Part shown: piece by piece, positions 34,639 to 43,646 of the stretch
Layout of the letters: each line of letters starts with the position of its first letter
Numbering within the stretch: position 1 is the stretch's first letter
From: Sphingomonas sp. GC_Shp_5
GTDB taxonomy: Bacteria > Pseudomonadota > Alphaproteobacteria > Sphingomonadales > Sphingomonadaceae
Length of the DNA stretch: 64,000 bases
Reading direction: 5' to 3'
NCBI RefSeq assembly: GCF_026540855.1
Contig: NZ_JALNUP010000004.1
Coordinates: 62,001 to 126,000, forward strand
The notes under the pieces: model-generated
Seen by the model: the letters and a program-made list of their open reading frames with translations, nothing else
What the model was told of the DNA's origin: nothing
Databases searched by the model: none
Program-made: the position numbers and the translations under genes

Positions 34639-35013
34639 TCAGCGACGCGTCCCGCCGAACAACCGACCCAGCATTGCTTCGGCAGCCTTGCCGACGGCCT
34701 CGGCAATCGCCTGCGGGTCGGGCTGGGTCTGGGTGCCCTGCGCGCCGGGCGGCGGTGTTGATGCATCGGCCGCCGGCCCGTCGGGGGCTGGGGACGTAGG
34801 CCGGGCGGCCTGCCGCTGCGCCTTGCCCTTGGCCACCGCCGCGCTTGCTGCCGCAGCCGCCATGGTCAGCCCCGCCGCGAGCATCTCGCGCCCGTGCGGG
34901 CTGTTGGCCTTCTCGAGTAGCGCGCCACCCACCTCGCGCACCTCCTTGGGCAGCCGGATTCCCAGCACTTCCTTGGGGAGCTTCGCCTTCTTCTGCTTCT
35001 TGTCCTTGGCCAT
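34639..35013 (-). CDS. Conserved hypothetical protein, basic N-terminus and low-complexity tail
   Basis: A 124-residue protein of unknown function. It opens with the lysine-rich MAKDKKQKKAKLPKEVLGIR and a helical segment (PKEVREVGGALLEKANSPHG), followed by an alanine-rich stretch (TMAAAAASAAVAKGKA), a Pro/Ala/Gln-rich linker and a short C-terminal helix (AIAEAVGKAAEAMLGRLFGG). The start at 35013 has GAGAGGC upstream. It is divergent from uvrA across 146 bp that contain a LexA box, so it may share SOS control. I recognise no enzyme motif; it may associate with membranes or nucleic acids. Confidence 0.7.
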   Translation of the reverse strand: MAKDKKQKKAKLPKEVLGIRLPKEVREVGGALLEKANSPHGREMLAAGLTMAAAAASAAVAKGKAQRQAARPTSPAPDGPAADASTPPPGAQGTQTQPDPQAIAEAVGKAAEAMLGRLFGGTRR

Positions 35014-35137
35014 GCCGGTGCCTCTCGTTCGTGTGTCGCCAACATAAGACACTGGCGCAGGCTTTCAATTGCTGCCGGGCGCGGGTGCTGGCAGCGGCTC
35101 CCGTGCGTTCCTATCTGCCAGACTAGCCTCGCCCCCA

Positions 35138-35152
35138 GAACAGAAGTAGAAC
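35138..35152. promoter_or_regulatory. LexA (SOS) box directly upstream of uvrA
   Basis: GAAC-AGAAGTA-GAAC, which reads GTTC-N7-GTTC on the minus strand, the known alphaproteobacterial LexA site. It ends 7 nt before the uvrA ATG, where bound LexA would block transcription or initiation. A perfect match at this position in front of a known SOS gene is strong support. Confidence 0.85.
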
Positions 35153-35159
35153 TGCCTCC

Positions 35160-38084
<2,925 letters not shown>

Positions 38085-38140
38085 GTCGCTGTTGACGACT
38101 GCTGGTGAAGACGGCAGCATATGCCATAAGCGGAGAGTAT

Positions 38141-39184
38141 ATGGCAGAAGATGAAGATTGGGACATCGAGCCTACGGAAGAACCTCCGGAGGACGAGCAA
38201 GAGCCTAAGCTTGAATATGAGATTATGAACTACCCAGCTGATATCACGCTGGGCGGGTATGTTGACCTTTGGGACAGAAAAGAGCTGGAAGTTCCAGAGT
38301 TCCAAAGAATGTATGTTTGGGATAGAATAAAAGCGAGCAAGCTAGTTGAGAGCTTTTTGCTTGGGCTTCCTGTTCCGGGCACGTTCTTGTATAAGAAGCG
38401 CGTTAAAGCGGGTTACTTGATAATTGACGGTCAGCAGAGGATAACCTCGGTTATCAGGTTTATAAAAGGTACGTTTGAAGAGTCTGTTTTCAGACTAAAA
38501 AATGTCCATCCGCGCTACGAAGGTAAATCCTTTGGCGAGCTATCTGAAGATGATCAGTTCAAGCTAAAGGGCGCAACTCTGCGTGCTACTATCATCCAGC
38601 AGATAAATCCAAACGATGATACCAGCATTTATCAGGTATTTGAACGGCTAAACACGGGAGGCGTTAATCTCAACCCCATGGAGGTTCGCCAATGTGTTTC
38701 ATATAGCCCATTCGTAGCAGCTCTTAAGCAGATGAACAGTGACCAAAACTGGCGTCTGATCGTTGGGCAGCCCAAGGTCGATAAGCGATTGCGCGACGTT
38801 GAATTGGTGCTGAGGTGTATAGCTCTTTCCGAAGACGGCGCTTCCTATGAGAAGCCGATGAAAGGGTTTCTAAACAAATATATGGAGAGCCGGAGGAATG
38901 ATAGTGATGATTACTCCGATCTAATTGACAACTTCGAACGCTCGACGGCCTATGTGGTTGAGCAGCTGGGGCAAAAGCCTTTTCACTTGCGTGGGCGACT
39001 TAATTATGGCGCCTTGGACTCGATGATGGCCGCCGTCCTTGCTGACGTTGCGCCCGAAGACTTGAGTGATCGTTATGAGCGGTTGCTTAATGATGAGGAC
39101 TACGATCAAGCTACAAGCTTCAACACTAGTGATGAGGCAGTGGTACAGTTGCGGCTCGCCAAAGCAGTCGAGTATTTGAGCTAA
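38141..39184 (+). CDS. DUF262 domain protein of a putative defence module
   Basis: A 347-residue protein from an AT-rich pocket. An acidic N-terminal tail (EDEDWDIEPTEEPPEDEQEP) precedes a DUF262 (ParB/sulfiredoxin-like) domain with its signatures VPEFQRMYVW (51-60), LLGLPVPGTFLY and LIIDGQQRITS (93-103). DUF262 domains, including the GmrS half of the GmrSD type IV restriction enzyme, are thought to bind or hydrolyse nucleotides. No HNH (DUF1524) half follows, so this protein likely needs a partner. The next gene begins 1 nt after its stop and encodes a HEPN-like protein. GGAGAG precedes the ATG at 38141. AT-rich codons (AGA, ATA, TTA-type) set it apart from its neighbours. Function in defence is inferred. 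Confidence 0.85.
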   Translation: MAEDEDWDIEPTEEPPEDEQEPKLEYEIMNYPADITLGGYVDLWDRKELEVPEFQRMYVWDRIKASKLVESFLLGLPVPGTFLYKKRVKAGYLIIDGQQRITSVIRFIKGTFEESVFRLKNVHPRYEGKSFGELSEDDQFKLKGATLRATIIQQINPNDDTSIYQVFERLNTGGVNLNPMEVRQCVSYSPFVAALKQMNSDQNWRLIVGQPKVDKRLRDVELVLRCIALSEDGASYEKPMKGFLNKYMESRRNDSDDYSDLIDNFERSTAYVVEQLGQKPFHLRGRLNYGALDSMMAAVLADVAPEDLSDRYERLLNDEDYDQATSFNTSDEAVVQLRLAKAVEYLS

Positions 39185-39185
39185 T

Positions 39186-39644
39186 ATGCGGCTGCAGCGG
39201 ACAAGTTTTGCGTATGAGGAGACGTTATCGCATTTGCAAAACGTTGGGCGAAACCCGCTGATAGAAATATATCTAGTCCAATTTCTACTTGTTGCCTTTT
39301 ATGCGGAAGTTGAAGAGAAGGTTAAAGAGATCGTCTCCGCAAGGCTAAATAGCATCAGTGACCCGAAGGTGGCTTCGTTTATATTTAAATCACACGAGGG
39401 CATGTTAAAGAGGGTAAAAAAGGCAGATATAAATGATGTGTTGCAGCGGTTCGACTGTGGCACGGGGGATATTATTTCTGGTCTTGTCGATGGGATGAAC
39501 CTTCAGCCATATTTCGATGCAATCACGAATCGGCATAAAGTTTCCCATGATGATGGGGCTTCAATGACGCTTGAGTACTTTGGGCAAGCGCTGCCGTGTG
39601 GTGAAGCGATTCTCGAAGCTCTTGAAAGCGCTTTGGCGGCATAA
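39186..39644 (+). CDS. HEPN-like putative ribonuclease (MAE_28990/RiboL-PSP-like)
   Basis: A 152-residue mostly helical protein with the HEPN RNase signature R116-HKVS-H121 (R-x4-H, in ITNRHKVSHDDG) near the C-terminus and an upstream helix with conserved acids (FYAEVEEKVKEIV). This is the arrangement of the HEPN families that Anantharaman and colleagues linked to toxin and defence contexts. It starts 1 nt after the DUF262 gene with no own ribosome site, so it is translated by coupling and probably acts with that protein. I predict a toxin-type RNase whose activity is controlled by the DUF262 partner. Low GC and rare codons again suggest horizontal gain. Family assignment is from motif recognition, not a search. 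Confidence 0.75.
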   Translation: MRLQRTSFAYEETLSHLQNVGRNPLIEIYLVQFLLVAFYAEVEEKVKEIVSARLNSISDPKVASFIFKSHEGMLKRVKKADINDVLQRFDCGTGDIISGLVDGMNLQPYFDAITNRHKVSHDDGASMTLEYFGQALPCGEAILEALESALAA

Positions 39645-39667
39645 GCGTACGTTGAGCACCTATTGGG

Positions 39668-39949
39668 CTACAATCCCGCCGCCCTTCGTAGCGCCTCGTT
39701 AATCCGCCCCTGCCACCCCGGCCCGCCCTCACGAAACCACTCGATCACATCCGGATCAAGCCGCAGTGTCACCTGCCGCTTCGCCGCCTCACCCAATGGC
39801 GGCCGCCCGACTCGCGTCAGCGTACCCTGCGCCGGCCGCACCACGTCGGCACCAATCGCCAGTTCCGCCCGGTCGAGCTGATCGTCGGTCCATTCCGGCG
39901 TATCCTCGTCATCCCAGCCGGGGGATGACGCGGCGGCTTTCCTTGTCAT
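39668..39949 (-). CDS. brnA: BrnA family antitoxin
   Basis: A 93-residue antitoxin that binds and neutralises BrnT and represses the operon. The C-terminal ribbon-helix-helix region is KRQVTLRLDPDVIEWFREGG followed by GWQGRINEALRRAAGL, the typical BrnA pattern. The N-terminal half is acidic and probably wraps the toxin. The ATG lies inside the end of brnT, giving a 41-nt overlap, so the toxin-first order of BrnTA systems is kept. GC content is as high as that of the chromosome, unlike the adjacent DUF262-HEPN pair, so the two cassettes probably arrived separately. Confidence 0.88.
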   Translation of the reverse strand: MTRKAAASSPGWDDEDTPEWTDDQLDRAELAIGADVVRPAQGTLTRVGRPPLGEAAKRQVTLRLDPDVIEWFREGGPGWQGRINEALRRAAGL

Positions 39950-40181
39950 GACAGTTCCTCATCGACATCACGCGGATGCCCGTTTCGGTTGGGGTCCACA
40001 CCACCAGCACCAGCCGCTCACTGAGCCAGCCATAGGTCTGGAACCGCGGCTCGGGATAATCGAACCGATCGTCCTCCTGGGTCAGCCTCGCGCCGGCGAA
40101 CACCTGGTCGGCGTCAGTGAAGTCGAGACCGCGCTCGGCCAGCGTCCATGCCCGCTTGGCGGGATCGAAGCTGATCGTCAC
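39909..40181 (-). CDS. brnT: BrnT family toxin (RelE-like ribonuclease)
   Basis: A 90-residue toxin. The family pattern is seen: F-D-P-A-K-R (ISFDPAKRAWTLAERGLDFT), DADQVFAGARLTQEDDR, a mid-sheet block ERLVLVVWTPTETGIRVMSM and a C-terminal basic RNCHDKESRRV in place of the commoner R-x-A-x-x-x-E-R-x-x-Y. BrnT proteins cleave RNA and halt growth until BrnA is resynthesised. The changed C-terminal motif could alter activity. The promoter must lie in the 249-bp gap to the right, whose first part (40185-40205) is AT-rich. Confidence 0.85.
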   Translation of the reverse strand: MTISFDPAKRAWTLAERGLDFTDADQVFAGARLTQEDDRFDYPEPRFQTYGWLSERLVLVVWTPTETGIRVMSMRNCHDKESRRVIPRLG

Positions 40182-40430
40182 CGCTAATATGTAGTTACAA
40201 AAACAAGGCCGTCAATGCGCATCGCCGCCAATCCCCGTCCGCCCCTGCAACGATGGCGGAGCAGGGCGGTCGGAACAACATGATCGATCGGGGAAGGCGC
40301 CGGAATGGATGCAAAGCTCCGCCGCGGCAAAGCCGTGTCGTCAGTCGGCGCTGCAGCGCCGCTGGCCGATCGCGCCGGCGCCGTCGCGCCGCGCTGGCTT
40401 TAGCTGGCGCTAAACCCTAGCGTTCGCGCG

Positions 40431-41063
40431 ATGTGCAACGAAGTCGCCCGCCGCATCGCGCTCGGCCAGCTCCGCGAGGACTGGTCGGAGCTCAAGGTGC
40501 CGCTGCTCTTTCCCGAGGGGCTGCCCAATCTCGCCACGCTCGACTCGATCCGCATCACCGACCCCACGCTGATCCTCCGCGCCGCGGCCGACGGCGCCGG
40601 CGTCGACGGCGTGATCCGCCGCTGGAGCTGGCCCGGGCCGAGCGGCAAGCCAGTGTACAATTATCGCTCGGAGGGCCGCGCCTTCGCCGCCGGGGACAAA
40701 TCCGGCCGCTGCCTGATCCCGGTCGACGCCTTCTACGAGTTCACCGATCCCCCCGCCGACCTGCTCGGCGCCAAGCCCAAGCGCGCGCGCAAGACCAAAT
40801 GGCGCTTCACCGCCACCGACGATGCCTGGTTCTGCGTCGCCGGCTTCTGGCGCACCGAACCCGCGCTCGGCGAAGGCAGGGCAGGCGAGGCCTTCACCCT
40901 GCTCACCTGCGAGCCCGGGCCGGACATCGCCCCCTATCACCACCGCCAGATCGTCCTCCCCCCGGCTGAGCAATGGGCCGGCTGGCTCGACGGCTCGCTC
41001 GCCGCCGCCGACGTCTGCCGCCCGGCGGCCGCCGGCCGGTTCGCGGCGGAGCAGATGGGGTAG
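40431..41063 (+). CDS. SRAP domain protein (SOS response-associated peptidase, YedK/HMCES-like)
   Basis: A 210-residue protein of the HMCES/YedK family, which forms a covalent cross-link to abasic sites in single-stranded DNA. The catalytic Cys2 follows the initiator Met (MCNEVARR), and NYRSEGRAF, CLIPVDAFYEFTD and HHRQIVLP carry the conserved Asn, Glu and His of the active site. In most members the His block reads H-x-R-M-P; here it is H-H-R-Q-I-V-L-P. No LexA box was seen upstream. It lies close to uvrA, giving a DNA-repair neighbourhood interrupted by the accessory genes. Confidence 0.9.
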   Translation: MCNEVARRIALGQLREDWSELKVPLLFPEGLPNLATLDSIRITDPTLILRAAADGAGVDGVIRRWSWPGPSGKPVYNYRSEGRAFAAGDKSGRCLIPVDAFYEFTDPPADLLGAKPKRARKTKWRFTATDDAWFCVAGFWRTEPALGEGRAGEAFTLLTCEPGPDIAPYHHRQIVLPPAEQWAGWLDGSLAAADVCRPAAAGRFAAEQMG

Positions 41064-41375
41064 GGATCCCGGGCGCCTGCGCCCGCCGCAGCCCGCCGCG
41101 GCGAAGCGGCGATGGTCGCGTGCCGGCCTAACGCGGCTCGATCACGACGCCACGGCGATCGACAGCGCCCCAGCGCCTCCCCCCGTTCGCCCTGAGCCTG
41201 TCGAAGGGCCTGAGACTCACCACGCTTCGACAGGCTCAGCGCGCACGACGTGGGGGATGGCCTTCCCAAACCCAACACCACGCCACCCCCAAAAAACCCG
41301 CTGTCCTACAGCCCCGCGTTCCGCATACGTTCCCCATCCTCCGCGCCATCGCGCGCCGCACAGGAGGAAAGGCTC
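41064..41375. other. Intergenic region, 312 bp, with a family B repeat
   Basis: Contains the family B palindrome at 41183-41250 and the ribosome site AGGAGG (41362-41367) of the next gene. The rest shows no gene or clear promoter. Confidence 0.6.
41183..41250. repeat. Palindromic repeat, family B
   Basis: CCGTTCGCCCTGAGCCTGTC then GAAGG, mirrored by CTTCGACAGGCTCAGCGCGC. Here the left unit is the reverse-flavour variant (CCCTGAGCC) of the copy at 16251. Confidence 0.85.
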
Positions 41376-42578
41376 GTGCTCGACGACTATCCCATCCCCG
41401 CCGCCATCCCGCTCCCCGACGCCGCGCGGGTCCCCGCCGACCCGCTCGGCGACGAGCCCTCCGCCACCGACAGCTTCGGCCGCGCAATGCGGCATGACGG
41501 CTGGACCCCGGGCCGCCAGCGCCGCTTCCTCGAATTCATCGCCGACGGCCACACCGTCGATCATGCCGCGCAGATGGTCGGGCTTACCGCCACCTCGGCC
41601 TATGCGCTGCGCCGCCGCCCGGCCGGCGCCGGCTTTGCGCTCGGCTGGCGCGCCGCCAATCTCGTCGCGCGCGATCACCTCGCCGATACCATGCTCGCGC
41701 GCGCGCTCCACGGCTCCACCGAGACGATCACCCGGCCCGATGGCTCGACCGTCGAGCGCCACCGGCTCAACGATCGCCTCGGGCTGCAGCTGCTCGCCCA
41801 GCTCGATCGCCAGGCCGAGGCCGCGGCGACGCCCGGCGCGGTCGGCGAGGCCGCCGCCGCGCGCCTCGTCGCCGGCGATTTCGAGACCTATCTCGATCTC
41901 GTCGCCGGCGCCGCGGGCCCGGCGCGCGCCGGCCTGTTCCTCGCCGCGCGCACCGATGCCGCCGCCGATCTCGCCGACATCGCCGCGCTCGCCCGCGCCG
42001 ATCGCGCCCGCCGCGCGCTGCCCGACGGCACCGGCGACGATCTCGATCCCGCCGAGCGCCACCGCTGGACCGCCGAGCAATGGGCCCGCGCCGAGGCCGC
42101 CGGGCTGATCGCGCTCGCACCGCCGCCGCCCGAACCGGCGCCCGAGCCCGAGCCCGAGCCTGCCGCTGCCGCGGGAGCGTCTCAACTTCCTCAACTTGTC
42201 ACCGACGCCGCGGCCCAGGAGGCGTTCGAGCGCAACGTCTGGTGGTCGTCCGAGGCGGACGATTACCGCACCCATTTCCCGCCGCCCGACGATTTTCTCG
42301 GCGACGAGCAGGGCAGCTGGGGAGACGACGATTATGAGCGCGCGCTCTCCGACGAGGAACGCGCGCTGCTCGATCTGCCGGAGTATGATCCCGATCGCCC
42401 CTGGCTCGAGGCCGCCGCCGAGCGCGACGCCTGGTTTGCCGCCAATGCGGTGACGGTCGACGACGATCCCGCGCCTGATCCCGCGCCTGATCCCGTCGCT
42501 GGTGCGGCGGCCGAGGCCGTGACCTGGGCCGCGCCGTCGGCGGGCGAGACCGGAACACCCCCGTCACCCGCCCGTTAA
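41376..42578 (+). CDS. Hypothetical sphingomonad protein with N-terminal HTH (terminase small subunit-like)
   Basis: A 400-residue protein beginning with GTG, placed 8 nt after AGGAGG. Around residues 45-85 is a helix-turn-helix with WTPGRQRRFLEFIADGHTVD and AAQMVGLTATSAYALRRRPA, a pattern shared by small hypothetical proteins annotated as phage terminase small-subunit-like. The middle is helical and Ala-rich. The C-terminal third is Pro/Glu/Asp-rich and strongly acidic (PEPAPEPEPEPAAA). I do not recognise a function. No other phage genes lie nearby, so a DNA-binding role independent of phage packaging is possible. Confidence 0.65.
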   Translation: MLDDYPIPAAIPLPDAARVPADPLGDEPSATDSFGRAMRHDGWTPGRQRRFLEFIADGHTVDHAAQMVGLTATSAYALRRRPAGAGFALGWRAANLVARDHLADTMLARALHGSTETITRPDGSTVERHRLNDRLGLQLLAQLDRQAEAAATPGAVGEAAAARLVAGDFETYLDLVAGAAGPARAGLFLAARTDAAADLADIAALARADRARRALPDGTGDDLDPAERHRWTAEQWARAEAAGLIALAPPPPEPAPEPEPEPAAAAGASQLPQLVTDAAAQEAFERNVWWSSEADDYRTHFPPPDDFLGDEQGSWGDDDYERALSDEERALLDLPEYDPDRPWLEAAAERDAWFAANAVTVDDDPAPDPAPDPVAGAAAEAVTWAAPSAGETGTPPSPAR

Positions 42579-42610
42579 CCGTCCACGATCAGCGACAACG
42601 GAGTGACGCC

Positions 42611-43126
42611 ATGGATATCAAGAAGATCGGCATCGGCCTTGGCGCCTTTGCGGTGGGCGCGGTGGCCTGGACGGTGGGCACCGCCAAATTCGGCCCCAAG
42701 CCCGGCAGCACCCGCGGGCTGCGCGCGCCGCGCCAGCCGCGCCCGACCACGCCGATCGATTACAGCGGCCAGGCGGCCGCCGACACCGGCCCCGACGCGG
42801 GCGCCGGCGCGGTCGTCGGGGACAGCATCACCGCGCCGATCGCGCCCAAGCCGGCGGACATGGCCGCCGCACCGGTCGGCATGGCCGAGACCGAGAAGCA
42901 TTTCCACGAGGGCACGGCCAATCCCGCGGCCGAGCACGTCCCGAGCGATCTGATCGGTGGCCGTCACCCCGGCGCCGGTGACCGCGCGCCCGAGGCGTTC
43001 CGCCCGGACCCGACCGCGGTGCCGACCGACGCCGAAAAGGAAGCGCTCCGCCCCGCCACCGGCCCTGCGCCGACGCTGGTCGCCGATCGCGGCAGCGGCT
43101 TCAGCGAGGCCGCCGGCGCGGCGTGA
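42611..43126 (+). CDS. Hypothetical protein with one N-terminal membrane helix
   Basis: A 171-residue protein of unknown function. The N-terminus (KKIGIGLGAFAVGAVAWTVG) can span the membrane once; a basic PRQPRP segment follows, then a long Pro/Ala/Gly-rich and acidic low-complexity region up to the C-terminus. There are no cysteines and no enzyme motif. It begins 32 bp after the HTH protein gene and probably shares its transcript. It may be a membrane-anchored partner, but nothing in the sequence shows this. Confidence 0.6.
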   Translation: MDIKKIGIGLGAFAVGAVAWTVGTAKFGPKPGSTRGLRAPRQPRPTTPIDYSGQAAADTGPDAGAGAVVGDSITAPIAPKPADMAAAPVGMAETEKHFHEGTANPAAEHVPSDLIGGRHPGAGDRAPEAFRPDPTAVPTDAEKEALRPATGPAPTLVADRGSGFSEAAGAA

Positions 43127-43162
43127 CGCTGGTGGATGCATGGTGCGAATCGGGACTCCCAC

Positions 43163-43228
43163 CCCGTTCGTGCTGAGCCTGTCGAAGCACGGTGAGTCTC
43201 AGGCCTTTCGACAGGCTCAGGGCGAACG
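43163..43228. repeat. Palindromic repeat, family B
   Basis: CCGTTCGTGCTGAGCCTGTC then GAAGCAC, and the mirrored TTTCGACAGGCTCAGGGCGA then ACGG. Near-identical to the 16251 copy. Confidence 0.88.
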
Positions 43229-43242
43229 GGAAACTCCCTCCA

Positions 43243-43308
43243 CCCGTTCGTGCTGAGCCTGTCGAAGCACAGTGGGTCTCAGCGCCGTTCGACAGGCGCA
43301 GGACGAAG
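43243..43308. repeat. Palindromic repeat, family B (tandem second copy)
   Basis: Left unit CCGTTCGTGCTGAGCCTGTC then GAAGCAC, right unit GTTCGACAGGCGCAGGACGA with more mismatches. It follows the previous copy by 14 bp, showing tandem arrangement. Confidence 0.85.
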
Positions 43309-43646
43309 GTAAGGTGACAAGCCTGGATTGGGTGGCTGGAACGGGGGAAGGCGGGCACAGCCTCCCCCCGTTCTGCACCTGCCGCGGGGAGGACGCGACC
43401 GGTGCGATCCGCTGCGAGTTCGCGCCTGAAGGGGAGGGGGGCACGAACCGCGACGTCATCCGCGGCACCGCCGGGCGCCGCGACTCCTTCATAGCAACGG
43501 GAGCGATAAGAAACCGTCAACTATTACAACAGCTTCCGGTGTAAATCCGGCTCATTCCGGGGGCGAATTTGGGGAGGGCGCCAGCATGTGGCTTGTGGCG
43601 GTGGGCGCAGCCGCTAAGCATCGCGGCTCCCCTTTCGGAGACCCCG

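Larger units (their letters stand above)
43127..43646. other. Intergenic region, 520 bp, with two family B repeats and the S9 peptidase leader
   Basis: The first 180 bp are two family B palindromes (listed separately). The remainder up to the S9 start at 43647 holds no gene. An AT-rich stretch near 43508-43545 may be the promoter; CGGAG at 43636-43640 is the ribosome site. A word resembling part of a cobalamin element is discussed under rejected items. Confidence 0.55.

Noticed and set aside
38105-38140. ATG at 38105 as the start of the DUF262 protein.
   Set aside because: The 12 extra residues are not family-like, and GGAGAG is correctly spaced from the ATG at 38141.
38085-39667. Search for direct repeats marking insertion of the DUF262-HEPN cassette.
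   Set aside because: No convincing target-site duplication or tRNA-type attachment site was visible at either edge.
41376-42578. Prophage remnant suggested by the terminase-like HTH.
   Set aside because: No portal, capsid, integrase or attachment site is seen nearby.
43530-43570. Word CCGGTGTAAATCCGG resembling a core part of a cobalamin riboswitch, upstream of the S9 peptidase.
   Set aside because: The flanking B12-box and the conserved GCCACTG and GGAAG-type blocks are missing, and the downstream gene has no link to cobalamin. Similarity is limited to one short word.
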